The translations under genes and the position numbers were made by a program. From contig JAUXVJ010000009.1 in the NCBI GenBank assembly GCA_030684515.1, positions 496,001 to 560,000 of the forward strand: DNA of 64,000 nt, written 5' to 3'. This document shows positions 9,245-18,190 of this stretch, piece by piece (position 1 is the stretch's first letter; each line of letters starts with the position of its first letter). Source of the stretch: Actinomycetota bacterium. GTDB taxonomy: Bacteria > Actinomycetota > Actinomycetes > S36-B12. The notes under the pieces were generated by a model. The model saw nothing but the letters and a program-made list of their open reading frames with translations, had not been told where the DNA came from and made no database searches.

Positions 9245-9273
9245 ACTGAACTCAGACATGCAATGGTGAGCGC

Positions 9274-11064
9274 GTGAACCCGTCAACTGCGATGGCGCGA
9301 GTAATCGTCGATGAGTTGATCCGCTGCGGGATCACCGATGTCGTGCTGGCCCCTGGTTCGCGCTCTGCTGCGCTGGCCCTGGCTTTTGCTGCCGCAGAAA
9401 GTCGTGGTGATCTGACTTTGCACGTGCGCGTTGACGAACGCTCAGCCGGATTTCTCGCGCTGGGTCTTGGCAAGGTCAGCGGGGTGCCAGCGGTGGTCGT
9501 GACCACTTCGGGCACTGCCGTGGTCAATTTACATCCGGCGATAGTTGAAGCAGATCACTCGAATGTGCCGATGATCGCGCTGACCGCCGATCGCCCGTCG
9601 GCCCTTCGTGGCATCGGGGCCAACCAGACGATTCTTCAGGTGGGGATCTTCGGTTCAAGCCTTCGTGAAGCCATCGACATCGCGGCGCCATCAACTGATG
9701 TGAGCGACGCTGTCCTGGGCTCCCAGAACCGGGTCTGGCGCTCCACAATTTCCAGAGCAGTGGCATCCACGACTGACGTCATGCAATCGGGCCCAGTGCA
9801 TGTCAATGTGCAATTCAACGAGCCCTTGGTTCCTGATGCGGACCTGACGCCCGACGAGCAGCGCGAGATGATGAAGGCTGGCCCTCTAGGCGGGCGGGCC
9901 GAGGGCCGTCCATGGACCGCCGATGCTCGGCTGATGGCAGGCATGGGGTTGCCGATCGATGAGATTCTGGAGATGCTGCTGGATGATCCGACCATCCCAG
10001 AGCGCGGGCTGATCATCGTTGGTGATCACGCCGATGGTGAGGCCAGCGATCTCGTTGATGAACTCGGCGATGCTTTGGGATGGCCAATCATCGGCGAACC
10101 AAGCGGCAATGTCTCGACTTGCGACACTGCGCTGGCTCACGGTGCATTGCTGCTGGCAAGTCCAGGATTTGCTGAGGCACATGTACCTGAGGTGCTGATC
10201 ACTGTTGGTCGCGTCGGCCTGAGCCGCGATATCAATCGACACATTCTTGCGGCCAAGGTGCACATCGCCGTTGATCCGCACCCGCAATGGAGTGATCCGA
10301 TGCGTTCAGCAGATGTTGTTGTCGCCGCGTGCCCTTTGCCGCCAACAGCCGCCGATCTCGGAAGTGACTGGCTGGAATCCTGGCAGCGAGCGGATCTGCT
10401 TGCAGCTGCTGCTATTGAAACGGTGCTGGCTGGTCCGCTCACACAATTGACGGGGATGCACGTTGCACGTGCATGCGGTCAGGCAGTTCCCGAAGACGGC
10501 ATGTTCTTTGTGGGGCCCTCGTGGCCAGCGCGACATGTCTTCAATTTCGCCGCCAATGCAACAGGCAGCGCAGTGACCCTTGCCAACAGGGGGACCTCGG
10601 GCATTGATGGAGTCATCTCAACTGCGTGGGGCGCTGCAATTGCAGCACAGCGCGATAACGAGGCAGCCTGCATTGCACTCGTGGGCGATCTCACCTTCCT
10701 GTACGACCTCAATGCCCTGCGCGTGCCTGCAAGCGAGGAGATCCCGGACCTCGTCTTCGTCGTCAGTGACAACAACGGTGGCGGGATCTTCTCCCAACTT
10801 GAGCAAGGCCAACCACGGTTCGCGGCTTCTTTTGACCGAGTGTTCGGTACTCCGCTTGATGCGGATATTCCGGCGAGCGTCACTGCACTGGGCTTCGCGT
10901 GCGTCGTAGCCAGCACTGTTGTAGAAGTCGACGAAGCCTTGAAGGTCGCTCTTGAGGCGGGGGGAGTGCATGTCATCGTGGCTCGCACCTGTGCTCGTGA
11001 TCACGAGGCCCAGATACTGGTTCAGGTCAAGACAGCCATCGATCAAGCCCTGGCTACGGCTTGA
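9274..11064 (+). CDS. menD: MenD, SEPHCHC synthase (ThDP enzyme)
   Basis: A 596-aa thiamine diphosphate enzyme. The N-terminal domain has VLAPGSRSAALALAF, RVDERSAGFLALG and TSGTAVVNLHPAI; the C-terminal ThDP domain has GDLTFLYDLNAL followed by DNNGGGIFSQLEQ, the Mg/diphosphate motif. It adds the succinic semialdehyde unit from 2-oxoglutarate to isochorismate, the first committed step after MenF. GTG start 29 bases after menC. The 3' end is only 5 bases from the convergent menF gene. Confidence 0.96.
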   Translation: MNPSTAMARVIVDELIRCGITDVVLAPGSRSAALALAFAAAESRGDLTLHVRVDERSAGFLALGLGKVSGVPAVVVTTSGTAVVNLHPAIVEADHSNVPMIALTADRPSALRGIGANQTILQVGIFGSSLREAIDIAAPSTDVSDAVLGSQNRVWRSTISRAVASTTDVMQSGPVHVNVQFNEPLVPDADLTPDEQREMMKAGPLGGRAEGRPWTADARLMAGMGLPIDEILEMLLDDPTIPERGLIIVGDHADGEASDLVDELGDALGWPIIGEPSGNVSTCDTALAHGALLLASPGFAEAHVPEVLITVGRVGLSRDINRHILAAKVHIAVDPHPQWSDPMRSADVVVAACPLPPTAADLGSDWLESWQRADLLAAAAIETVLAGPLTQLTGMHVARACGQAVPEDGMFFVGPSWPARHVFNFAANATGSAVTLANRGTSGIDGVISTAWGAAIAAQRDNEAACIALVGDLTFLYDLNALRVPASEEIPDLVFVVSDNNGGGIFSQLEQGQPRFAASFDRVFGTPLDADIPASVTALGFACVVASTVVEVDEALKVALEAGGVHVIVARTCARDHEAQILVQVKTAIDQALATA

Positions 11065-11069
11065 ATTGC

Positions 11070-12356
11070 TCAACTGCTTGCGAGTGAATCCCTGATCGGC
11101 ACGAGCTTGGCATTGGTTTCCGCCAGCTCCTGCTCGGAGTTTGAACCCGAGACGATTCCGCATCCTGCGAAAGCGCGAATGCGTCCCTGCTCCTGATCCA
11201 CCTGCGCGCATCGGAGGGCAATGCCGAATTCACCATCGCCCGATGCATCGCACCAGCCGACTGGTCCCGTGTACCGACCGCGGTCCATGCCTTCCAGCTC
11301 GCGGATGACAGCAAGTGCGCGTTCGGTAGGTGTGCCGCATACCGCTGCGGAGGGGTGCAGTAGTGCCGCCAGTGCCAGCACTGGGACTTCGTCGGCCAAT
11401 CGGCCGGTCACGTCCGTGCAGAGATGCTGCACATTGGGCAGCTGCAGAACATTTGGGCCGTCGGGAACATCGAGGTCGGTGCAGTGCGCTGCGAGCGCAC
11501 GCGCAACTGAACGAACGGCGTACTCGTGCTCCGCAAGATCCTTTGGGCTGGCGAGCAGCGCTTCAGCCATGCTCGCATCTGCCGCTGCATCACCTTGCCG
11601 ACGCACAGTTCCCGCAAGTACGCGGCTGGTGACGATGTCACCCGTGCGTCGCACGAGGAGTTCTGGCGTGGCGCCGATGAGTCCGCCGACGCTGAACGTC
11701 CAGCAGGAGGGGTAGGAGTTGGCAAGAGAGCTGAGCATGGCGCGAGCATCGAGTGGACCTTCAACTGTGGCAATGATGTCGCGCGCGAGGACGACCTTGT
11801 CGAGTTCTCGGCGATCGATGCGAGCGATGGCTTCATCTACTGCCTGTCGCCATTCATGTGATGTTTGAGAGCCTTCGCTCCACTGCACATTCTTAGGCTG
11901 CTCAGGAACGCTGACTGCGCGCAGTTCACTGCGCGGATCTCCCTCGGAGCCGATGACGGTTATCCACGACTGCCCGCGCCGTCTGCCGATGAGCACTCGC
12001 GGCACGATGATGATCGAATTGCCAGGCTCAGGGTCAAATGCAAACGAGGCAAAGGCGACTGGTCCAGTTCCTGGCATCGCGACGGTGTCGTCGATAGCGG
12101 CGCTTGCGCAGAAGCGCGACCACCAGCGTTGTGCTCTGCTGAAGCGTTCGGTGCCGCTGACTTCCAGGCTGGCTGCGACTCCCCAGCCGACCATTCCCTC
12201 GCCGTTGCGTACCCAGCTGACCGCATCGCCGGAAGGCAGAAGCGAGAAGAGATTGCCCGGGTCATCCAGCGGTCGAGTGCGCACTTGGAGTGGCGCTCCC
12301 TGTCGTTCAGATGCGCGCGGGACTGACATGGCCGGATCAGCCTGGGGTTCTTGCAT
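11070..12356 (-). CDS. menF: MenF, isochorismate synthase
   Basis: A 428-aa chorismate-utilising enzyme. The C-terminal half carries the family signature: LDKVVLARDI, GATPELLVRR, RVLAGTVRRQGD, HPSAAVCGTPTERA and FAGCGIVSGSNSEQELAET. It isomerises chorismate to isochorismate for MenD. A neighbouring menD and the absence of salicylate or enterobactin genes argue for menaquinone rather than siderophore synthesis. The ATG at 12356 is supported by a TAGGCT box 6 bases upstream; ATG codons inside the coding region are less likely starts. Confidence 0.94.
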   Translation of the reverse strand: MQEPQADPAMSVPRASERQGAPLQVRTRPLDDPGNLFSLLPSGDAVSWVRNGEGMVGWGVAASLEVSGTERFSRAQRWWSRFCASAAIDDTVAMPGTGPVAFASFAFDPEPGNSIIIVPRVLIGRRRGQSWITVIGSEGDPRSELRAVSVPEQPKNVQWSEGSQTSHEWRQAVDEAIARIDRRELDKVVLARDIIATVEGPLDARAMLSSLANSYPSCWTFSVGGLIGATPELLVRRTGDIVTSRVLAGTVRRQGDAAADASMAEALLASPKDLAEHEYAVRSVARALAAHCTDLDVPDGPNVLQLPNVQHLCTDVTGRLADEVPVLALAALLHPSAAVCGTPTERALAVIRELEGMDRGRYTGPVGWCDASGDGEFGIALRCAQVDQEQGRIRAFAGCGIVSGSNSEQELAETNAKLVPIRDSLASS

Positions 12357-12362
12357 GAGACC

Positions 12363-12368
12363 AGCCTA
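12363..12368 (-). promoter_or_regulatory. -10 box of menF (leaderless start)
   Basis: On the minus strand TAGGCT ends exactly 6 bases before the menF ATG, the clearest example in this window of a -10 box placed for a leaderless transcript. No Shine-Dalgarno sequence fits in the remaining six bases. Confidence 0.6.
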
Positions 12369-12406
12369 GATGCGCTGGCGTGTTGGCTCGGTGCAAGGAT
12401 GCGGGC

Positions 12407-13099
12407 GTGACGCGAGCCGACCTGAACAAGGTGCCCACTGATGTGGCTGCCATGTTTGACGGGGTGGCTCAGCGCTACGACATCACCAATGATGTGTTGG
12501 CACTTGGCCAGACACGCATTTGGCGACGAGCTGTGGTGGCAGCCGTCAAGCCCCTGCCAGGTGAAGTGATCCTTGATCTGGCGGCTGGCACTGGTACTTC
12601 AAGCCTGCCTTTTGCTGAGGCCGGTGCCCATGTCATTCCCACCGACTTCTCCTTGGGCATGCTCCGCGTTGGGCGCCAGCGCCAGCCGCAGCTGCCCTTT
12701 GTGGCTGGCGATGGCCTGCACCTGCCATATCGGGATGCCTCATTTGATGCGGCGACCATTTCCTTCGGACTGCGCAACCTCTCTGATCGGGCTGCGGGTC
12801 TAGCCGAATTTCGTCGGGTGCTCAAGCCGGGCGGGCGACTCGTGGTCTGCGAGTTCTCACACCCGACCATTGCGCCGATTCGCACGGCATACACCGAATA
12901 TCTGATGAAGGCATTGCCAGCGGTAGCGACCAAGGTCGCGAGCAATCCAGAGGCATACGTGTACTTGGCCGAGTCCATTCGGGCCTGGCCAGCGCAGGCC
13001 GAGCTCGCGCGGGAGATTCTGCGCGCCGGTTTCGTCAGCGCCCAGTGGCGCAACCTGTCAGGCGGCATCGTTGCCATTCATCGTGCAGTGAACCCGTAA
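12407..13099 (+). CDS. menG: MenG/UbiE, demethylmenaquinone methyltransferase
   Basis: A class I SAM methyltransferase of 230 aa from the GTG at 12407. SAM motif I is [16 protein letters not shown], followed by PTDFSLGML and the UbiE signature ISFGLRNL. It makes menaquinone from demethylmenaquinone. The N-terminus [20 protein letters not shown] has the length and form usual for actinobacterial MenG, so the in-frame GTG at 12380 is less likely; AAGGAT 6 bases before 12407 may serve as a weak -10. The nuo operon follows after 96 bases. Confidence 0.95.
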   Translation: MTRADLNKVPTDVAAMFDGVAQRYDITNDVLALGQTRIWRRAVVAAVKPLPGEVILDLAAGTGTSSLPFAEAGAHVIPTDFSLGMLRVGRQRQPQLPFVAGDGLHLPYRDASFDAATISFGLRNLSDRAAGLAEFRRVLKPGGRLVVCEFSHPTIAPIRTAYTEYLMKALPAVATKVASNPEAYVYLAESIRAWPAQAELAREILRAGFVSAQWRNLSGGIVAIHRAVNP

Positions 13100-13120
13100 G
13101 ACAGACGAGAAGGCCGCCAC

Positions 13121-13150
13121 TATGCTTATGCAGGTCGTGAATGCATTCAC
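13121..13150 (+). promoter_or_regulatory. nuo operon promoter with 14-bp palindromic operator candidate
   Basis: TATGCT (13121-13126) is a -10 candidate; upstream at the right distance is only a weak AAGACA. The likely transcript start near 13133 is followed at once by the perfect palindrome GTGAATGCATTCAC (13137-13150). A site of this size over the first transcribed bases is a typical repressor position. The nuoA start lies 46 bases further on and has its own GGAGGAGA ribosome binding site. The regulator is unknown. Confidence 0.5.
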
Positions 13151-13195
13151 AATCGCGCAATCTGGCCGCCGAATTCTGTATGTGAGGAGACGTAG

Positions 13196-13555
13196 GTGAA
13201 CGTCTACACGCCAATCCTCGTATTGGGCGCGCTGGCCTTTGCTTTCGCACTCTTCTCCGCCGTGATTGCACCTCTCACGGGTCCCAAGCGCTACAACCGA
13301 GCAAAGGTTGACGCGTATGAATGCGGTATCGAGCCGACCCCGCAACCCGCAGGTGGCGGACGCTTTCCGGTGAAGTACTACCTGACCGCGATGCTGTTCA
13401 TCGTGTTCGACATTGAAATTGTGTTCTTGTATCCCTGGGCAGTGGCCTTTGACCGCATGGCCCTGTTTGGTCTGGTGGAAATGGTGTTGTTCATCGCTAC
13501 CCTCCTCGTTGTGTACGCCTATGTATGGCGTCGCCGGGGACTCGAGTGGGATTAG
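13196..13555 (+). CDS. nuoA: NuoA, complex I membrane subunit
   Basis: A 119-aa subunit with three membrane helices (about residues 8-30, 63-83 and 92-112) and the conserved stretch YECGIEP between helix 1 and helix 2, next to the quinone entry site. GFPVKYY-type sequence (FPVKYYLTAMLFIVFDIE) precedes helix 2. It begins a fourteen-gene operon. The GTG start is preceded by a strong GGAGGAGA site. Confidence 0.96.
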   Translation: MNVYTPILVLGALAFAFALFSAVIAPLTGPKRYNRAKVDAYECGIEPTPQPAGGGRFPVKYYLTAMLFIVFDIEIVFLYPWAVAFDRMALFGLVEMVLFIATLLVVYAYVWRRRGLEWD

Positions 13556-13567
13556 CCGGGAGTCGTC

Positions 13568-14122
13568 ATGGGCCTTGAAGAAAATCTGCCGTCCGGAGTT
13601 CTCCTGACGACGGTGGAAAAGGTTGCTGGCTATGCCCGTAAGGGCTCACTGTGGCCGGCAACCTTCGGACTTGCGTGCTGCGCCATTGAAATGATGGCTG
13701 TCGGTGGGCCGCGCTTTGATATTGCGCGATTTGGCATGGAGGTGTTCCGCGCTTCGCCTCGTCAGGCCGACCTCATGATCGTGGCGGGTCGCGTCAGCCA
13801 GAAGATGGCGCCAGTGCTTCGTCAGATCTACGACCAGATGCCCAATCCCAAGTGGGTGTTGGCAATGGGTGTGTGTGCATCAAGTGGTGGCATGTTCAAC
13901 AACTACGCGATCGTGCAGGGGGTGGACCATGTCGTGCCCGTTGACATCTACCTGCCCGGTTGTCCACCACGTCCAGAGATGCTGATCGACGCAATCTTGA
14001 AGTTGCATCAGGAGATTCAGGACATGAAACTCGGCGCCAATCGCCGCGAGCAGATGCGCGAACTCGAGGCCCATGCCCTCGTTGCGCCGACTACTTTGGA
14101 GACCAAGGGGCTTCTGCGATGA
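13568..14122 (+). CDS. nuoB: NuoB, complex I subunit with cluster N2
   Basis: A 184-aa subunit carrying the four Cys ligands of the terminal [4Fe-4S] cluster N2: GLACCAIE (tandem Cys), GVCASSGG and LPGCPPRP. N2 hands electrons to menaquinone at the NuoB/NuoD interface. Full family length, in contrast to the shorter paralogue at 29498. The stop overlaps the nuoC ATG. Confidence 0.97.
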   Translation: MGLEENLPSGVLLTTVEKVAGYARKGSLWPATFGLACCAIEMMAVGGPRFDIARFGMEVFRASPRQADLMIVAGRVSQKMAPVLRQIYDQMPNPKWVLAMGVCASSGGMFNNYAIVQGVDHVVPVDIYLPGCPPRPEMLIDAILKLHQEIQDMKLGANRREQMRELEAHALVAPTTLETKGLLR

Positions 14123-14850
14123 CCGAAACCCCGGCCGCGCAGGCGCCCGACATAGTCCTTCCCGTAGTGCCGGACGGCGTGAGCCAAATAGAAGTGTTTC
14201 ACGTACGCGAAGGCGCCTTCGGGGTTGAAGGCTCCGGGGACACCAGTGGTTTTGGCGGGCTCGTTGAACTCATGCACATGCCTGAACCAAGTGCCCGCCC
14301 TTACGGCGGTTGGTTCGATGAGATCGCAGATGAGCTCGAACTGTCGCTGACCGCTCGCGGCATCGATCCAGGCAGTGCGATTGAGAAAGTTGTTGTTGAC
14401 CGAGAGGAAATCAGCTTCTTCATTCTTCGCGATCACCTGGTCGGCGTGCTGTCTGCCCTCCGCGATGAGCCTGGACTTCGTTTCGAGTTCTCCAGTGGCG
14501 TCAGCGGCGTGCACTACCCAAGTGATCTCAACCGTGAATTCCACGCGGTCTACCACCTGCTTTCGATCTCGCACAACCGTCGGATACGTGTTGAAGTCAC
14601 CGCGCCTGCGAGTGATCCGCACGTACCTTCCTCAGTTGGCGTCTACCCGACCAATGACTGGCATGAGCGCGAGACCTTCGACCTGTTTGGCATCGTGTTC
14701 GACGGTCATCCGGTGCTCACGCGCATCCTGATGCCCGATGACTGGCCCGGGCATCCACAGCGCAAGGACTACCCACTCGGTGGCATTCCCGTTGAATACA
14801 AGGGCGCAACCATTCCGCCACCAGATCAGCGGAGGTCGTACAACTCATGA
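14119..14850 (+). CDS. nuoC: NuoC, complex I 30-kDa subunit
   Basis: A 243-aa peripheral subunit of the Q module. The signature [20 protein letters not shown] is present near the C-terminal third, followed by RKDYPLGG. The ATG at 14119 overlaps the nuoB stop by 4 bases; the frame is open further upstream inside nuoB, but that extension is only a shadow. It is separate from NuoD, not fused as in E. coli. Confidence 0.96.
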   Translation: MTETPAAQAPDIVLPVVPDGVSQIEVFHVREGAFGVEGSGDTSGFGGLVELMHMPEPSARPYGGWFDEIADELELSLTARGIDPGSAIEKVVVDREEISFFILRDHLVGVLSALRDEPGLRFEFSSGVSGVHYPSDLNREFHAVYHLLSISHNRRIRVEVTAPASDPHVPSSVGVYPTNDWHERETFDLFGIVFDGHPVLTRILMPDDWPGHPQRKDYPLGGIPVEYKGATIPPPDQRRSYNS

Positions 14851-16208
14851 CCACTGAAGACGTCAAGTACACCAATACTGCTTCGCAGCCCAATGACGCG
14901 TATGCCGGGGCCAACGATGATGCCGATGGCCGCATCTTCAATATCGGTGGTGGCGACTGGGATTCCATCACGGTGGCTCCTGAAGGCGAAACTGATCGCA
15001 TCGTGGTCAACATGGGCCCCCAGCATCCGTCGACTCACGGCGTGCTGCGCCTGATTCTTGAAATCGAAGGCGAAACGGTCACTGAGGCGCGCTGCGGCAT
15101 CGGCTACCTGCACACCGGCATTGAGAAGAACATGGAGTACCGCTCCTTCGTGCAGGGCGTCACCTACGCCACGCGCATGGACTACCTCGCGCCCTTCTTC
15201 AATGAAGCGGTGTACTGCCTGGCAGTGGAGAAGCTGCTCGGCGTTACCGAGCAGATCCCAGAGCGTGCAACGGTTATTCGCGTGATCATGATGGAGCTCA
15301 ATCGCATCTCCTCCCACCTGGTGGCACTGGCAACAGGTGGAATGGAGCTTGGCGCTCTGACCGCAATGGAATTCGGCTTCCGTGAACGTGAACTGGTGCT
15401 CGAACTATTCGAATTGATCACCGGCTTGCGCATGAACAGCGCCTACATTCGCCCGGGCGGTGTGGCCACGGACTTCCCGACTGATGGAGTCCAGCAGATC
15501 CGCGACACGATCCCGTTGCTGCGCTCTCGTTTGAAGGACACCGCCAATCTGCTGGTTGACAACAGCATCTGGATGGGCCGCACCTCAGGAATCGGCTACT
15601 TGGATCTCACGGGCTGCATGGCCCTGGGCATCAGCGGACCGATTCTGCGTGCAACAGGACTCCCGCACGATCTCCGAAAGATTCAGCCGTATTGCGGATA
15701 CGAGAACTATGAGTTCGATGTCGTCACTGCGGATACCAGCGATGCCTATGGCCGTTTCCTGATTCGCATTGGCGAGATGGAGCAGTCACTGCGCATCGTC
15801 GAGCAGGCACTTGATCGTCTGCAGCCGGGACCGGTCATGATCGCCGACAAGAAGATCGCCTGGCCTTCACAACTGTCAGTCGGCAGCGACGGTCAAGGCA
15901 ACTCACTTGATCACATTCGCGAGATCATGTCCGAGTCCATGGAAGCGCTCATTCACCACTTCAAGCTCGTGACTGAGGGCTTCCGCGTTCCTGAAGGTCA
16001 GGTCTACACGGCAATTGAGTCCCCTCGCGGTGAACTTGGCTGCCACCTCGTCAGCTCTGGCGGCACTCGTCCCTATCGCGTGCACTTCCGCGATCCCTCG
16101 TTCACCAACCTGCAGGCCGTTGCGGCAATGTGCGAGGGCGGTCAGATTGCTGACGTCATCGCAGCGGTCGCGAGTATTGATCCCGTCATGGGCGGAGTCG
16201 ATCGCTAA
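14847..16208 (+). CDS. nuoD: NuoD, complex I 49-kDa quinone-binding subunit
   Basis: A 453-aa subunit homologous to the large subunit of [NiFe] hydrogenases. [13 protein letters not shown] contains the quinone-site His residues, and [24 protein letters not shown] and the C-terminal [12 protein letters not shown] are typical. It forms the menaquinone pocket with NuoB. This is the only NuoD in the window, relevant to the NuoB/C/I-like trio at 29498-30554. The start overlaps nuoC by 4 bases. Confidence 0.97.
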   Translation: MTTEDVKYTNTASQPNDAYAGANDDADGRIFNIGGGDWDSITVAPEGETDRIVVNMGPQHPSTHGVLRLILEIEGETVTEARCGIGYLHTGIEKNMEYRSFVQGVTYATRMDYLAPFFNEAVYCLAVEKLLGVTEQIPERATVIRVIMMELNRISSHLVALATGGMELGALTAMEFGFRERELVLELFELITGLRMNSAYIRPGGVATDFPTDGVQQIRDTIPLLRSRLKDTANLLVDNSIWMGRTSGIGYLDLTGCMALGISGPILRATGLPHDLRKIQPYCGYENYEFDVVTADTSDAYGRFLIRIGEMEQSLRIVEQALDRLQPGPVMIADKKIAWPSQLSVGSDGQGNSLDHIREIMSESMEALIHHFKLVTEGFRVPEGQVYTAIESPRGELGCHLVSSGGTRPYRVHFRDPSFTNLQAVAAMCEGGQIADVIAAVASIDPVMGGVDR

Positions 16209-16229
16209 CGCGATCGAGAGGAAGAGAAC

Positions 16230-16883
16230 ATGACCATCAGCGAACAGACCATTGAGCAGATGCGGGCGCTTGCCGCGAACTACCCCAAGGCCCGCTCTGC
16301 CCTGCTGCCGATGCTGCACCTGGTGCAAAGTGTCGAGGGCGAAGTCACTCCTGAGGGCATCGCCGTGTGCGCTGATGTGCTGGGCCTGTCACCCGCCGAA
16401 GTCACTGGAGTCTCGACCTTCTACACGATGTACAAGCGCAAGCCAGTGGGCAAGCACCACATTGGCGTGTGCACCAACACCCTGTGCGCCTTGCTCGGTG
16501 GTGACGCGGTGTATGACGCGCTTTCCGAGCGCCTTGGGGTCGGGCACAACGAGCCAACTCCGGACGGTGAGTTCTCACTGGAGCGTATTGAGTGCCAAGC
16601 GGCATGCACACACGCTCCCGTGATGACTGTGGACTGGGAATTCATGGACGACGTCACCCCGTCCTCAGCGCTTGATGTTGTCGAGCGATTGGCGCGCGGC
16701 GAGCGAGTGGAATCCACCCGCGGGCCGGCCATCCGCAACTTTCAGGCCACCGAGTACAGCCTGGCCTTCCCCGACGACGGGTTGGCCTCTGAGGGCAATT
16801 CCGTGGACGACAAGATGCTCGCCGGATTGCGCTACGCCAAGGAGCACAACATGGCCGCCCCAACTTTGGGACAGGAGAGCTGA
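16230..16883 (+). CDS. nuoE: NuoE, complex I 24-kDa [2Fe-2S] subunit
   Basis: A 217-aa N-module subunit. The four ligands of cluster N1a appear as CTNTLC and CQAACTHAP. About 60 residues beyond the thioredoxin-like domain form a polar C-terminal extension (after VVERLARGE), common in actinobacterial NuoE. It pairs with NuoF at the NADH/FMN site. GAGGAAGAG ahead of the ATG serves as ribosome binding site. Confidence 0.96.
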   Translation: MTISEQTIEQMRALAANYPKARSALLPMLHLVQSVEGEVTPEGIAVCADVLGLSPAEVTGVSTFYTMYKRKPVGKHHIGVCTNTLCALLGGDAVYDALSERLGVGHNEPTPDGEFSLERIECQAACTHAPVMTVDWEFMDDVTPSSALDVVERLARGERVESTRGPAIRNFQATEYSLAFPDDGLASEGNSVDDKMLAGLRYAKEHNMAAPTLGQES

Positions 16884-16885
16884 AC

Positions 16886-18190
16886 ATGACGCTTACTCCT
16901 GTCATCACCGAGCACTGGGATGTGCCTGATCTGTACACCCTTGATGGCTACCAGAGCTTTGGCGGATACCGCGCCTTGCGCAAGGCCCTCACCCTTGACC
17001 CGGACGCGATCATCACCACCATCAAGGACTCTGGACTTCGTGGACGTGGCGGCGCTGGCTTCCCGACTGGACTGAAGTGGAGCTTTGTTCCGCAGAACGA
17101 CGGCAAGCCGCATTACCTGGTCGTCAATGCTGATGAGTCAGAGCCAGGTGCGTGCAAGGACATCCCGATCATGATGGCCAACCCGCATGCGCTGGTTGAA
17201 GGCGTCATCATTTCGGCCTTTGCGATCAGGGCCAGCCATGCCTTCATCTACATCCGCGGCGAGGTTCCCAACGCCTTGCGCAAGGTGGCAAGTGCAGTGG
17301 CTGAAGCGCGTCGGGCCGGGTTCATCGGTACGAACATCCTGGGCACCGGATTTGATCTTGAAGTGGTCGTGCACGCTGGCGCTGGCGCTTACATCTGCGG
17401 TGAGGAAACTGCGCTGCTTGACTCCCTTGAAGGCTTCCGTGGCCAGCCCCGCCTGAAGCCGCCGTTTCCCGCAGTTGCTGGCTTGTATGCCTCACCGACG
17501 GTGATCAACAACGTCGAGACCATCTGCAATATCCCGTACATCGTTGATCGTGGAGTCGACTGGTTCCGCCAGTTCGGCACTGAGAAGTCACCTGGCTTCA
17601 AAGTGTGGGCGGTGTCTGGCCACGTGAGTCGTCCTGGCATCTACGAAGCTCCATTGGGCATCACCATGCGCGAGCTGTTGGATTATGCAGGCGGCGTGCG
17701 CAACGGCGGCGAGGTGAAGTTCTGGCTGCCCGGCGGATCGTCGGTGCCAATGCTGACACCTGATCACCTCGATATCCCGATGACATACGAGGAGATGGCT
17801 GCCGCCGGAACCATGCTTGGCACCGGTACGCCGATGATCTTCGATACGACGGTCAGCGTGGTGAAGGCAGTGACCCGCTGGCTTGAGTTCTACAAGCATG
17901 AGTCCTGCGGCAAATGCACCCCTTGCCGTGAAGGCACGTACTGGATCACCGGAATGCTCGAGACCTTTGAGCATGGGCATGGCGCTGAGTCTGATCTGGA
18001 AGTGCTCGTCAGCGCTTGCAACCAGATTGCCGGCCGATCCTTCTGCGCTCTTGGTGATGCTGCGGCGACACCATTCCCTGCAGCACTGAAGTACTTCCGT
18101 GATGAGTTCATCGCGGCGACCCAGACACCGGTCGATGAGCAATTCGATCCGGTGGCTTCCTACGTCTTTGCTGGAGCCGTTGCGCGATGA
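16886..18190 (+). CDS. nuoF: NuoF, complex I NADH/FMN-binding subunit
   Basis: A 434-aa subunit. The FMN/NADH motif GRGGAGFPTGLKW lies near residue 52, ICGEETALLDSLEG is the second nucleotide-binding segment, and the [4Fe-4S] cluster N3 ligands are in ESCGKCTPCREG plus a later Cys (GRSFCALGD). It oxidises NADH and passes electrons through FMN to N3. The start is 3 bases after nuoE. Confidence 0.97.
   Translation: MTLTPVITEHWDVPDLYTLDGYQSFGGYRALRKALTLDPDAIITTIKDSGLRGRGGAGFPTGLKWSFVPQNDGKPHYLVVNADESEPGACKDIPIMMANPHALVEGVIISAFAIRASHAFIYIRGEVPNALRKVASAVAEARRAGFIGTNILGTGFDLEVVVHAGAGAYICGEETALLDSLEGFRGQPRLKPPFPAVAGLYASPTVINNVETICNIPYIVDRGVDWFRQFGTEKSPGFKVWAVSGHVSRPGIYEAPLGITMRELLDYAGGVRNGGEVKFWLPGGSSVPMLTPDHLDIPMTYEEMAAAGTMLGTGTPMIFDTTVSVVKAVTRWLEFYKHESCGKCTPCREGTYWITGMLETFEHGHGAESDLEVLVSACNQIAGRSFCALGDAAATPFPAALKYFRDEFIAATQTPVDEQFDPVASYVFAGAVAR

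Noticed and set aside
13960-14118. Upstream extension of nuoC inside nuoB
   Set aside because: The frame is open but out of register with nuoB and has no NuoC similarity; the ATG at 14119 with a 4-base overlap is the normal start.
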